This document shows, one piece after another, positions 1-8,417 of a DNA stretch of 38,941 nucleotides. Under the pieces are notes generated by a model, which ran no database searches, was not told the DNA's origin, and saw only the letters and a list, made by a program, of their open reading frames with translations. Position 1 is the first letter of the stretch, and each line of letters opens with the position of its first letter. This DNA is from JAICWP01 sp035252015 (GTDB taxonomy: Bacteria > Acidobacteriota > Terriglobia > Terriglobales > Acidobacteriaceae), in the NCBI GenBank assembly GCA_035252015.1, contig DATFDP010000064.1, positions 1 to 38,941 of the forward strand. The letters are read 5' to 3'. Made by a program: the position numbers and the translations under genes.

Positions 1-252
1 ACTACAGAGGACACCGAGAGCACAGAGCAAGAAGTTTCAAAATCCTCTTACCCCTTCAAACCAAAGCTCCCGGGCAGCTGGTTAATCCTCTTACCCCTTC
101 AAACCAAAGCTCCCGGGCAGCTGGTTTTGCTCTCGAGTGGCGAGTCAGGTACCTGAAGGCAGCGTGGCTGACGTCAGACTGTTATGTCTTGAGACAGATG
201 TGTGAGAAGACGTTGAGCATGCCTTCTCTGCGCTCTCTGTGGCCTCTGCAGT
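1..252. repeat. Imperfect 26-bp inverted repeat bounding the left-edge spacer
   Basis: Positions 1-26, read as reverse complement, match 227-252 at 22 of 26 bases. Both copies are built from CTCTGTG-like words (TCTGTGCTCTC and TCTGCGCTCTC). About 200 bp without a convincing gene lie between them, including a 43-bp tandem duplication. From memory, words of this kind are common in spacers of unrelated GC-rich bacteria, so this may be a degenerate dispersed repeat and not the ends of one element. Position 1 is the window edge, so the left copy could extend further. Confidence 0.55.
41..126. repeat. Perfect 43-bp tandem duplication
   Basis: The unit at 41-83 is repeated exactly at 84-126, starting AATCCTCTTACC and ending GGGCAGCTGGTT, with no spacer and no mismatch. 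It contains the palindromic words CCCGGG and CAGCTG. No gene overlaps it. Perfect identity suggests a recent slippage duplication or an assembly artefact. I see no regulatory logic in it. Confidence 0.9.
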
Positions 253-273
253 GAAAAAGCAGGTTTAGCAGGT

Positions 274-537
274 TTAGCAGGGTTTGCGGGGAATGATTTC
301 GCAGTCGCGGATGAAGAATTGGGCGGCGCAATGTTCGGAGCCGCAGATTACAGGCAGCAGACCGGCAATCTGCCGGCGAGTGATGAGGCCGAGCGTGCCG
401 CAACTCGGGCAGGCGAGCACGGCCCAGTAAGGGTCGTCCTTCTCGCCCACTTCACCGGCATTTTCCAGTACGAACACCGTTCCCGGTCCCATCTGCTCCG
501 GAATCCACTCGGTAAGCACGTTTAATTCGCCGACCAT
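274..537 (-). CDS. Small zinc-ribbon-like protein of unknown function
   Basis: An 87-residue soluble protein with no signal peptide or membrane segment. Its second half has a CPSC pair followed about 20 residues later by CGSEHC, a plausible four-cysteine zinc ribbon; the N-terminal half is acidic. I do not recognise a named family. The start is the ATG at 537, because GGAGGAGA lies directly upstream; a GTG at 549 would put that Shine-Dalgarno inside the gene. It follows the MerR-like gene by 17 bp on the same strand, so the two are probably co-transcribed. The stop lies in a small AGGTTTAGC direct repeat. The role is unknown. Confidence 0.6.
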   Translation of the reverse strand: MVGELNVLTEWIPEQMGPGTVFVLENAGEVGEKDDPYWAVLACPSCGTLGLITRRQIAGLLPVICGSEHCAAQFFIRDCEIIPRKPC

Positions 538-554
538 TTCTCCTCCCACCGTGT

Positions 555-1025
555 TTACAGGGCCTTCCTTCTGGCGTGCTGCTGCGGACGCACAGAGGTA
601 TTCTCTTTCTTGCGGTCGCGGATATTGGCGCGGATCGCGCGCACGGTATCGCTCAAGCAGACGCTAAGAATGGGCTGGCGCGCGTTTTTCAGGATATCCA
701 CAATCTGTTTGGCCGAAGTTTCCAGGTACAAATGCGAGCCGTCAGTGAGCAGGTGGTATTCGGGGCCGCCTCTGACGGTTTGAGCCAGGCGGCTGCCCAG
801 TTCACGCTGCAGAAAGCGCACGACTTTCCGCACCCTTTGCAGAGGAAAGCCGCGGCGGCGCAGGTCGGCTATGACCGCCATTTCCGCCAGATCGTCGAGC
901 GAGTACAGGCGGCGATGTCCCTCCCGAGAGGGAACAACGATTCCCTGCTCGTCCCACCACTGCAGCTGCCGGGCGGTAATGCCGGTAAGTTCAACCACCT
1001 GTGCGGATGTAAAAAGCTCTGCCAT
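555..1025 (-). CDS. MerR-family transcriptional regulator
   Basis: 156 residues. The N-terminal 70 or so form a MerR winged helix: the recognition-helix region has TGITARQLQWWDEQGI, followed by the wing GHRRLYSLDDLAEM and then a helix rich in Arg and Leu (residues 60-75). The rest (80-140) does not match a metal-binding or drug-binding effector domain I know, and the Cys pattern of metal sensors is absent. The C-terminus is basic. MerR proteins usually bind as dimers and untwist promoters with long spacers; the promoter seen upstream here has an ordinary 16-bp spacer. The effector cannot be told from sequence. The small zinc-ribbon gene follows 17 bp downstream. Confidence 0.85.
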   Translation of the reverse strand: MAELFTSAQVVELTGITARQLQWWDEQGIVVPSREGHRRLYSLDDLAEMAVIADLRRRGFPLQRVRKVVRFLQRELGSRLAQTVRGGPEYHLLTDGSHLYLETSAKQIVDILKNARQPILSVCLSDTVRAIRANIRDRKKENTSVRPQQHARRKAL

Positions 1026-1432
1026 TTGCTGACTTTATTGTTTTAAACAGAAACGCTTGCAAATGTTTTACTTAGCTTCTTTGGGACTCATTCTAGGGAA
1101 GAGCGCAAGAGAGTCAATACAAAATACTTCTCAGCTGCGGCTCTCGTGTTGACCTTTCCGGTTCCGCGCAAAAAATGCAGCCGGGCCCCGTGAAAAATGC
1201 TGTCAGTCCGGCATTCCCTGGGATGATTCGACAGCAGCCGCGACTCTCAACCAAGCGTTGTATAAATGATTTCCACAGCCATATGTAACGTGCTGTCGGT
1301 ACATGTCCTGTTGGGGTTTATTTTGCTGGTGCAGGGGATACGCTGGCCGCTCTCCGACGTCTAAACTAGGAACATTGGGCGAACTTTTATCCGTTCACAT
1401 ACGTACTAATTCTTGGGCACATATCTGGAGGA
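1026..1432. other. 407-bp spacer between divergent merR-like and STAS genes
   Basis: No protein-like reading frame was found in either direction. It holds the minus-strand promoter listed separately. On the plus strand a TATAAA at 1261-1266 lacks a matching -35, and TTGACC at 1149-1154 lacks a matching -10, so the STAS gene promoter is not identified. The region is less GC-rich than its neighbours. Confidence 0.6.
1090..1117 (-). promoter_or_regulatory. Sigma-70-type promoter of the merR-like gene
   Basis: On the minus strand the -35 box is TTGACT (1112-1117) and the -10 box is TAGAAT (1090-1095), separated by 16 bp. Each box matches consensus at five of six positions. Predicted transcription start is near 1083, giving a leader of about 58 nt before the ATG at 1025. 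Confidence 0.6.
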
Positions 1433-1795
1433 ATGATGTTGCGGTTGTTGGCACAACGTTCGGGAGACACAGTTGTCCTGCAGTGCACCGGAAAAATAGT
1501 GGCCGGCGAAGGACTCAAGGGCTTGCAGCGTACCGCGACCACGCAACGGGCCGCAGCTTTGATTATTGATTTGCGCAGAGTGGAGGTCCTGGACGCCGCC
1601 GGACTGGGCACCTTCCTGCGCATAAAGCAGTGGTGTGATGCGCAGGGTATGAACCTGAAATTTGTCAATCCTGGCAAGCACGTGCAGGAAGTGCTGGCGC
1701 TGACCGCTCTGGATTCCGTGCTTGACGTGCTCCCCGCCGCGAGCGACGACGATGTTCAATCGCTCCTACGGGAGTGGGCCTGCGCGGAAACCTAG
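1433..1795 (+). CDS. STAS-domain protein (anti-sigma factor antagonist-like)
   Basis: About 120 residues forming one STAS domain. The signature is IIDLRRVEVLDAAGLGTFL (residues 44-62), the counterpart of the SpoIIAA phosphorylation loop. Classical antagonists have DSSG there; here it reads DAAG, so the phospho-acceptor serine is missing and switching by an RsbW/SpoIIAB-type kinase should not work in the usual way. GGAGG at 1427-1431 is only 1 nt from the first ATG (1433), so the ATG at 1436 or TTG at 1439 may be the true start. No kinase or sigma factor gene lies alongside. The partner is unknown. Confidence 0.85.
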   Translation: MMLRLLAQRSGDTVVLQCTGKIVAGEGLKGLQRTATTQRAAALIIDLRRVEVLDAAGLGTFLRIKQWCDAQGMNLKFVNPGKHVQEVLALTALDSVLDVLPAASDDDVQSLLREWACAET

Positions 1796-1887
1796 AACTT
1801 GAATTCAGGTTCCCACCCGGGCGGCCTTAGAACTGCCCTTTGTTTTTGCGCTATGGCTGAAGGCGGCGGCAAAACCCGCCGAAGGTG

Positions 1888-1893
1888 TATATT
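1888..1893 (+). promoter_or_regulatory. Candidate -10 box upstream of the propeller gene
   Basis: TATATT, preceded by TG, sits 12 nt before the ATG at 1906. No good -35 is seen. If used, transcription would start a few nucleotides before the ATG, which fits the lack of a Shine-Dalgarno. Confidence 0.3.
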
Positions 1894-1905
1894 CTCCCTT
1901 CTCCC

Positions 1906-4900
1906 ATGCACAAAAACTCGCTCCCCTACTCATTTACATTCGCCGCCACACTTTTAGTTTTTGTGCTGCAGGTCTTCAACGGATCTGTGGCTTGCGCCCA
2001 GGGCGTTGATCCCGATCTCTATGCCGGGCTGCGCTGGCGATGCATCGGCCCGTTTCGCGGCGGACGGGCACTGGCCGCCGCCGGTGTTCCTGGCGAACCG
2101 GAGACGTTCTATTTCGGTGCTGTGGGCGGCGGAGTATGGAAAACCACCGACAGCGGCCGCGTCTGGAAACCGATCTTTGATGCTGCGCCCATTGCCTCTA
2201 TCGGCGCGCTCGCGGTTGCACCTTCTAATCCCAGCGTGCTCTACGTCGGGACGGGCGAAGCCGACATGCGCTCCGACATTTCCTTCGGCGATGGTGTTTA
2301 CAAATCCACCGATGCCGGCAAGACCTGGCGCAATGTAGGCCTGCGCGAGACCCGCCACATCGGCCGAATTATGGTGGACCCGCATAACCCGGACGTTGTG
2401 CTGGTGGCGGCGCTGGGGCGCGCCTACGGTCCCAACCTGGAACGAGGTGTCTTTCGCACCACCGACGGCGGCCGGACTTGGCAGAAAGTTCTCTTCAAAG
2501 ACGAAAACACCGGGGCCGTCGACCTGGCCCTCGATCCCGATAACCCGCAGACCGTTTTTGCCACCTTGTGGCGTACGCGACGGCCACCCTGGAGCACCTA
2601 TGCGCCGCTGGGCGGGCCCGGCAGCGGACTTTACAAATCCACGGATGAAGGCTCTACCTGGACGGAGATCTCGAGCCACGGCCTGCCCTCCGGCGAATTG
2701 GGCAGAATCGGCGTGGCCGTTTCCGCGGGCACACACGGGCAACGTGTTTACGCCATAGTGGACGCCAAGCAGAAGGGCGGCCTCTACCGCTCCGACGATG
2801 GTGGCGCCAACTGGACGCTGGTGAGCGCCGACCGCCGCATTCACCAGCGCGGCTGGTATTTCGGCACCGTCACCGCCGACCCGCTCGATCCCAACCGGGT
2901 TTACATTCCCAATGTTTCTCTCTATCGCTCCACCGACGGCGGCAAGACCTTCACCTCCATTAAGGGTGCACCCGGGGGAGACGATTACCACCTGCTCTGG
3001 GTGGATCCCGGCGAATCGCGGCGCATGATTGTGGCCAGCGACCAGGGCACGACCATCAGCGTGGACGACGGCCAGACCTGGAGCAGTTGGTATAACCAGC
3101 CCACAGCGCAGTTCTACCACGTCGCCACCGATAACCAGTTCCCTTATAAGGTGTATGGAGCGCAGCAGGACAGCGGCACTGCGGGCACACTCAGCCGCAG
3201 TGACTACGGCCAGATCACCTTCCGGGATTGGCGGCCGGTGGGCGGCGACGAAGGGGGATACATTGTGCCTGACCCCAGCGACCCCAATTTTGTCTATGCT
3301 GGTGGCACTCTGGGAGAACTGCACCGCTTCAACTGGAATACCGGCGAATCGCACGATATTTCGCCCTGGCCCAGCGTCAGCTTCGGCACCGAGATCTCCG
3401 GTCGCAAATACCGTTTCACCTGGACTTCGCCGATCGTGTTCTCGCCGCAAGACTCGCACACGCTCTACATGGGCGCCCAAGTGCTGCTTGAGACGCGCGA
3501 CCGGGGCATGAGCTGGCAGGCCATCAGCCCTGACCTGACCGGAGCCGAAGCCGGGGCAGCCAATGCCCAGGGGCAACTTGCGGTCAACAATGCCATGCAG
3601 CGCGGCTATGGCGTTATCTATACCGTTGCGCCCTCGCCGATTAACCCTGGAATGATCTGGGTGGGTACCGATACCGGCCTAATCCAACTGACTCGGGATG
3701 GCGGCAAGAGTTGGGAGAACGTCACGCCCAAGACGCTGGCGCCGTGGAGCAAGATCAGCCTGATAGATGCTTCCCGCTTCGACGCCGGTACCGCCTACGC
3801 TGCCGTTGACCGCCACCGGGTGGACGACTTCCGTCCATACATTTACCGCACCCACGACTACGGCAAGACTTGGACCCAAATTAGCGAAGGCATTCCCAAT
3901 GCTGCCTATGTCCACGTCGTGCGCGAAGACTCGGAGCGCAAGGGTCTGCTGTTTGCCGGAACGGAAACCGGCGTCTACGTTTCCTTCGACGATGGCGGGC
4001 ATTGGCAACCGCTTCAGTTGAACCTACCCGTAGCACCAATCCACGACCTGGTAGTGCATGGCGGCGATCTGGTGGTCGCTACGCATGGCCGGTCGTTCTG
4101 GATTCTGGATGACATTACGTCGCTGCGGCAGCTAAGCCTAGATGTGGCCAGAGCCGATGCACACCTCTTCCGCCCGTCCGTTGCGCTGCGCGTGCGGGGC
4201 AATCAGAACCGCGACACTCCCCTGCCCCCGGAAACGCCTGCGGGTCAGAACCCGCCCGAGGGCGCGATTTTTGACTACTATCTGAAGACTGCTGCCAGTG
4301 CGCCCTTGGTTCTGGAAATTGCCGACGTGCAGGGAAATGTTGTGCGCCGCTTTTCCAGCAGCGATGTCCCACCATCCGTGGACTTTTCCCAGCTTGCCTT
4401 TCCGCCTTATTGGGTGGAAGTGCCAGATATCCTGAGCAACGAAGCGGGCGAACACAGGTTTGTGTGGGACCTACGTTATCCCACGCCGCAATGGCTGTTC
4501 CACGAATACAGCATGGCAGCGGTAGTGGGAGAAACTCCCGTGGCACCGCGCGGGCCGCTGGTGTTGCCCGGGAAATACGAGGTCAGGCTCACTGCACGTG
4601 GCCAGACTTATCGTCAGCCGCTGCAGATCAAGGAAGACCCAAGGGTTTCAACTTCACCGGCCGACCTTGCGCGCCAGCTGCAACTGGAGCTGCAGATTAC
4701 CGATGCCGTAAGCAAAGACATGGGGGCGTATCACCAGATTTCGGCGTCGCGGAAACAGCTGGAACAAATGCTGAAGGAGATATCGAGAAAGCCGGGCATG
4801 GCGAAACTGGCAGCGGCAGCAACCGAATTGGATAGCAGACTGACGACACTCGCCGGCGGCAGCCCGATTCCCGGCGGAACGGCCACGTTTGCAACCGTGA

Positions 4901-5109
4901 ATGGCACGCTCGCCGCTGTACTTAATGCCGTGGAAAGCGCCGACACCGCCCCTACAGCGCAGTCCTATGCGCTTTTCGAAGAGACCCAACGCTCGCTGCA
5001 GGCGCTGCTGGCCTCGTGGCAGAAGCTTCAGCAGCGGGATATGGCGGAATTGAACCGCCAGGCGAAGCGCAGCGGCCTGCAGGAAGTTGACGTTCCGCCT
5101 ATGAAGTAA
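1906..5109 (+). CDS. Secreted VPS10/sortilin-like Asp-box propeller protein
   Basis: About 1067 residues. The N-terminus is a Sec signal peptide: a hydrophobic stretch after MHKNSLPYSFTF and a probable cut after ACA, before QGVDP. Residues up to about 760 contain roughly eleven Asp-box (BNR) repeats of type S/T-x-D-x-G-x-x-W, such as STDAGKTW, TTDGGRTW, TRDGGKSW and THDYGKTW, as in sialidase-like and VPS10/sortilin propellers. A beta-rich segment (about 770-920) and a C-terminal helical tail follow. Such proteins are often annotated as glycosyl hydrolases, but Asp boxes are structural and I see no catalytic set, so the enzyme label is unproven. A GTG at 1885 is an alternative start; ATG 1906 puts the signal peptide at the N-terminus. 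It appears to be transcribed alone. Confidence 0.85.
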   Translation: MHKNSLPYSFTFAATLLVFVLQVFNGSVACAQGVDPDLYAGLRWRCIGPFRGGRALAAAGVPGEPETFYFGAVGGGVWKTTDSGRVWKPIFDAAPIASIGALAVAPSNPSVLYVGTGEADMRSDISFGDGVYKSTDAGKTWRNVGLRETRHIGRIMVDPHNPDVVLVAALGRAYGPNLERGVFRTTDGGRTWQKVLFKDENTGAVDLALDPDNPQTVFATLWRTRRPPWSTYAPLGGPGSGLYKSTDEGSTWTEISSHGLPSGELGRIGVAVSAGTHGQRVYAIVDAKQKGGLYRSDDGGANWTLVSADRRIHQRGWYFGTVTADPLDPNRVYIPNVSLYRSTDGGKTFTSIKGAPGGDDYHLLWVDPGESRRMIVASDQGTTISVDDGQTWSSWYNQPTAQFYHVATDNQFPYKVYGAQQDSGTAGTLSRSDYGQITFRDWRPVGGDEGGYIVPDPSDPNFVYAGGTLGELHRFNWNTGESHDISPWPSVSFGTEISGRKYRFTWTSPIVFSPQDSHTLYMGAQVLLETRDRGMSWQAISPDLTGAEAGAANAQGQLAVNNAMQRGYGVIYTVAPSPINPGMIWVGTDTGLIQLTRDGGKSWENVTPKTLAPWSKISLIDASRFDAGTAYAAVDRHRVDDFRPYIYRTHDYGKTWTQISEGIPNAAYVHVVREDSERKGLLFAGTETGVYVSFDDGGHWQPLQLNLPVAPIHDLVVHGGDLVVATHGRSFWILDDITSLRQLSLDVARADAHLFRPSVALRVRGNQNRDTPLPPETPAGQNPPEGAIFDYYLKTAASAPLVLEIADVQGNVVRRFSSSDVPPSVDFSQLAFPPYWVEVPDILSNEAGEHRFVWDLRYPTPQWLFHEYSMAAVVGETPVAPRGPLVLPGKYEVRLTARGQTYRQPLQIKEDPRVSTSPADLARQLQLELQITDAVSKDMGAYHQISASRKQLEQMLKEISRKPGMAKLAAAATELDSRLTTLAGGSPIPGGTATFATVNGTLAAVLNAVESADTAPTAQSYALFEETQRSLQALLASWQKLQQRDMAELNRQAKRSGLQEVDVPPMK

Positions 5110-5271
5110 TCTTTGGGTCGAAACATGAGACCTCACAGGCTACGCCACTACATCCGGCGTCGTATTAGAAGGCCAATTTACATCTGCGCTGGACGCGACT
5201 GAACACTCGCACGGACACAGCGTCGCTGAGAGCCAAGCGTTTGTGAAGGGACCGCCGCCGCTACTTTTTCA

Positions 5272-6033
5272 TCACCGGCTCAGGCCGGCGCTATCGCGCT
5301 TCTGACGGGCTAGGGATTCCAGGTACTCCTCCGGGCTGGCTACCCCATCCTGCGTAGCGCCCAGGCGGTCCCGCACGCGAGCCGCAATTTGCTCGGCACT
5401 CTGGCGGCGAACTTCTGGGCTCAGGTCATAACGCCGCTGCAGGAAGTGCTCAATCAGTTCCAGTTCCTCAGCAGAAATCTGCAACCCGGGAGAGGGCGAA
5501 ATGGAAGCAACCGCAGCGGCAAAATCCGGCTGCGTATCCTGCATGGCTTTTTCGTGTACCACGACCGTACCGGCCACGATGTCGCCCAAGCGTTTATTGC
5601 GCGCGGTCAGGAAAACGGAAATTATGCCCACCACGTACAGCCCTGGAAACTGGTCCACGATCCGCAACAGGTTGCGCACAACGGCTTCATAGACTGTGAT
5701 AGGCCGGCCCGAATCGCTAATCACGCGCAGTCGTACCAGGCGCTTGCCCGGAGTCTGTCCGTTCCAGAACACTTCGAACAGCGCGTAATAGCCGGAATAG
5801 AGGACAAATACACAGAGAAAGAAGATGGCGGCTGCCCAGGTCCAGGCGCGCGGCGTGAAACGCGCCGCCGTGGGCAGGAGTATTTCCGCCACGAAGACAA
5901 TCAACAGAAAGGCCAGCGCCTGGATGAGCATATCCAAAGCGATAGCCAGAAAGCGACTGCCAATCCCCGCCAGCGGAAATTCCAGCGGGATCTGTTCGGG
6001 AGTTTCGATGGTAAGCTTGTCCGGCGAGTACAC
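5272..6033 (-). CDS. RDD-family membrane protein
   Basis: 253 residues, starting at GTG with GGAG 7 nt upstream. The RDD domain (residues 15-160) has the conserved Arg and Asp in GSRFLAIALDML, two or three membrane segments (about 28-52, 66-90 and 125-142), the GKRLVRLRV loop and an RNKRLGDIVAGTVVV end. A soluble helical C-terminal tail (175-253) follows. RDD proteins are poorly understood; some act in ion transport. The gene is head to head with the SpoIIM-family gene, start codons 2 nt apart, and that pair neighbours the MoxR/DUF58 operon. RDD, SpoIIM, DUF58, MoxR and DUF4129 often cluster in bacteria, so a shared role is inferred. Confidence 0.88.
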   Translation of the reverse strand: MYSPDKLTIETPEQIPLEFPLAGIGSRFLAIALDMLIQALAFLLIVFVAEILLPTAARFTPRAWTWAAAIFFLCVFVLYSGYYALFEVFWNGQTPGKRLVRLRVISDSGRPITVYEAVVRNLLRIVDQFPGLYVVGIISVFLTARNKRLGDIVAGTVVVHEKAMQDTQPDFAAAVASISPSPGLQISAEELELIEHFLQRRYDLSPEVRRQSAEQIAARVRDRLGATQDGVASPEEYLESLARQKRDSAGLSR

Positions 6034-6035
6034 CC

Positions 6036-7001
6036 GTGATCTCCACGCATTGGCTCGAAAAACGACAGCCCTACTGGCGCCGCCTGGAAGCGCTGGTGGA
6101 GCAATCGGGACGGCGCGGCGTTCGGCGGCTCAGCCGTGCTGAACTGCAGGAACTGGGCCTGCTCTACCGCCAGATCGCTTCCGATCTTTCCACCGTGCGC
6201 GAAGATCCCGCCAGCCGGCAGATTTGCGCTTACCTGAACCAGTTGCTGGGCCGCGCCCACAACCTCATCTACATGGGGCGCAAGACCAATGCCGCGGGCA
6301 TTGTACAATTCTTCCGCGTCACTTATCCCCGCCTATTTCGCGAGAACCTGGTTTACCCCCTCACCGCGTTTCTCATATTTCTGGGAGCGGCCATTGCCGG
6401 CATGGCCCTGTGCTTCTCCGACCCAGGTTTTGAACGCTATTTCCTGGGCGGGAGGATGATCGACACCATCGAGCAGCACCGCATGTGGACGCAGTCGGTG
6501 GTCTCGGTCAAGCCGCTGGCCTCCAGCTTCATCCTGACTAACAACATTACTGTGGCGCTGGCCACGTTTGCCAGCGGGATCGCGGCCGGCCTGGGCACGA
6601 TCTATATGCTGTTCTTTAACGGCCTGCTGATCGGGGTGATCGGCACCGCCTGCTGGCAGGCGGGCATGAGCAATCAGCTATGGAGCTTCGTGGCGCCGCA
6701 CGGGGTGCTGGAGCTGCCTGCCATCTTTATCGCCGGGGGCGCAGGGTTGTTGCTGGCGCGCGGGCTACTTTTCCCCGGCAGCTTGCCGCGGCGGGACTCG
6801 CTAGTGGAGGCCGGTGGCCGCGCCGTCCGCCTCGTACTGGGCGTGATTCCCATGCTAGTGGTTGCGGGCTTCATTGAGGGATATCTCTCGCCTTCTAATT
6901 TTCCGGTTTCGCTGAAGTTCGCTCTGGGAGTAGCGCTGGGAACGGCTCTCACCTTGTACCTGTTTTCAACAACAGACGAGAATCCTCATATGGAGGTGTG
7001 A
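6036..7001 (+). CDS. SpoIIM-family (DUF95) integral membrane protein
   Basis: 321 residues. A soluble N-terminal helical region (1-95) is followed by about five membrane segments: near 103-125, 170-205, 225-245, 262-282 and 295-315. The APHGVLELPAIFIAGGAGL segment is typical of the SpoIIM/DUF95 family. The name comes from a Bacillus engulfment protein; nothing else here suggests sporulation, and the family is widespread in non-sporulating bacteria beside MoxR and RDD genes. The start is GTG 6036; the upstream match (GGCGAG) is a weak ribosome site. Its promoter must lie inside the divergent RDD gene. It converges on the DUF58 gene 48 bp downstream, with no clear terminator between. Confidence 0.88.
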   Translation: MISTHWLEKRQPYWRRLEALVEQSGRRGVRRLSRAELQELGLLYRQIASDLSTVREDPASRQICAYLNQLLGRAHNLIYMGRKTNAAGIVQFFRVTYPRLFRENLVYPLTAFLIFLGAAIAGMALCFSDPGFERYFLGGRMIDTIEQHRMWTQSVVSVKPLASSFILTNNITVALATFASGIAAGLGTIYMLFFNGLLIGVIGTACWQAGMSNQLWSFVAPHGVLELPAIFIAGGAGLLLARGLLFPGSLPRRDSLVEAGGRAVRLVLGVIPMLVVAGFIEGYLSPSNFPVSLKFALGVALGTALTLYLFSTTDENPHMEV

Positions 7002-7049
7002 TTGTCGGCATTACCGCTGAAAGTGTTCCCTGCAATGTCTCATCGCGAC

Positions 7050-8417
7050 CTACAGCAGTCCCCGGTCCTTGATTTCCAGGTAGTGGTTCACGACGGCGGT
7101 GGAAACCTGGTCGGGCGGCATCTCCAGGGCGAAGGCTCCCTGCTCGCGTAGCCGCCGCAACAGCAACTCGCGGCGCTGCGCCATCTCTTGGGCTGCCATG
7201 ACGCGATACATGTTGAGCGGATTCTCCGGCGCCCGGGCCAGCAGTTCAATGGTCTGCGGCTCGGAGAAGGTGATGAACAGCAGCAGGTGCCGCCTGGCAA
7301 CCTGCAGCGCTGCCTGAATCACGTCGGGTGTCATGGCGGTCTCCGCTAAATCGGTAACCCACACCACCAGACTGCGGCGCTTCTGCATGGCCAGGAGCAC
7401 ACGGGCGGCGCGAGCGTGGTCCGCTTCCGCCACCTCGGAACGCACCAGGCTGAGCTGCTCCACCATAGCGCGCGTGTGCGGACTGCCTCGTCCCGGCGGC
7501 AACTGTTGCTGCACGCGGCGGCCATAGGCCAGCAGGGCCACACGGTCCCCGGAATACTGGGCCACGTGCGCCAGGGTGAGGGCAGCGTTGACGCTGAAAT
7601 CCAGCTTCTGCAGTTTGCCCACTTTAGCCCGCAACAAGCGGCCCGCATCCACGACCAGGCAGACCGTCTGGCTGCGCTCGACTTGGAATTGCCGCGTAAT
7701 CAGCTTGCCGCGCCGCGCTGTTGCGGTCCAGCACACATCACGGAGCTCATCGCCGTCGCGATAGTCCCGCAGACTCTCGAATTCCCTGCCCAGGCCGCGG
7801 CGGCGCGTCAGCCTGCGCTCCAGCTCAATTTGACGGCTGCGCAGCAGATAAAGCATGTGCCGCTTGGCCTCGCCCAGGTTGGGGTAAATGCGGACCGTCT
7901 GTGCCAAGCCGGCGCGCAGCCAGCATTCCGCGATCCGCCACCGGCTCTGACAGCGCAGAAAGAGCGGGCCGAGTTGCACGTCCCCGCGTTGTAAAGGCTC
8001 AATCTGGTAGCTGGCACGCGCTTCGCCCCAGCGGTCGGTTTGAAACTGCAGCGTGGGAGGAGTGCGACGAAGGCTGGCGGGAATATCGTCCTGCGCAGCG
8101 GTATAAGAGATTTCTCCCAGATTTCTCAGCTCAACGCGAACTTCAGCCGGGGTGGAAAGCGAGGGGGCACTGGTCCAGATTCGGCTGGCTTCGGGGCGGG
8201 CGCGTTGCAAGCGCCACAGGTCGCAGATGAAAATGGCCAGCAACAGCACATCCCAGGCAAGCAGGCCGTAGAGAGCCCGGCGGTCCCACCAAGCGGGCAC
8301 CAGCCAGAGAAGTCCGATTAAAAGCAGCAGCACCAGACGCGGCCCAATGCCGAAGCCCCGGCGGCGCCAGCTTCGCGCCACCGCCACCCGGGGTTCCGGA
8401 ACCATGCTACCCAGCAT
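7050..8417 (-). CDS. DUF58 / vWA-like protein, MoxR partner
   Basis: 455 residues. Two membrane segments near the N-terminus (about 27-45 and 50-68) precede a beta-rich region (90-190) and the DUF58 signature EFESLRDYRDGDELRDVCW (about 218-236). A von Willebrand A-like fold follows, beginning VCLVVDAGRLL. The MIDAS motif DxSxS is degenerate (DAGRL), so metal-dependent ligand binding of the usual kind is doubtful. MoxR ATPases commonly pair with vWA/DUF58 proteins and act as chaperones in complex or cofactor assembly. The start codon overlaps the moxR stop by one base (TAATG), a sign of translational coupling. It is the last gene of the operon. Confidence 0.9.
   Translation of the reverse strand: MLGSMVPEPRVAVARSWRRRGFGIGPRLVLLLLIGLLWLVPAWWDRRALYGLLAWDVLLLAIFICDLWRLQRARPEASRIWTSAPSLSTPAEVRVELRNLGEISYTAAQDDIPASLRRTPPTLQFQTDRWGEARASYQIEPLQRGDVQLGPLFLRCQSRWRIAECWLRAGLAQTVRIYPNLGEAKRHMLYLLRSRQIELERRLTRRRGLGREFESLRDYRDGDELRDVCWTATARRGKLITRQFQVERSQTVCLVVDAGRLLRAKVGKLQKLDFSVNAALTLAHVAQYSGDRVALLAYGRRVQQQLPPGRGSPHTRAMVEQLSLVRSEVAEADHARAARVLLAMQKRRSLVVWVTDLAETAMTPDVIQAALQVARRHLLLFITFSEPQTIELLARAPENPLNMYRVMAAQEMAQRRELLLRRLREQGAFALEMPPDQVSTAVVNHYLEIKDRGLL

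Noticed and set aside
1259..1266. TATAAA as promoter of the STAS gene
   Set aside because: No -35 box at an acceptable distance, and it would leave a leader of about 160 nt with no support.
1954..3576. 540-codon open frame on the minus strand inside the propeller gene
   Set aside because: It is antisense to a gene with repeated Asp-box motifs; high GC keeps the opposite strand free of stops. Its translation shows no domain.
6036..7001. Evidence for sporulation from the SpoIIM-family gene
   Set aside because: The family is widespread in non-sporulating bacteria, and no other sporulation gene is present.
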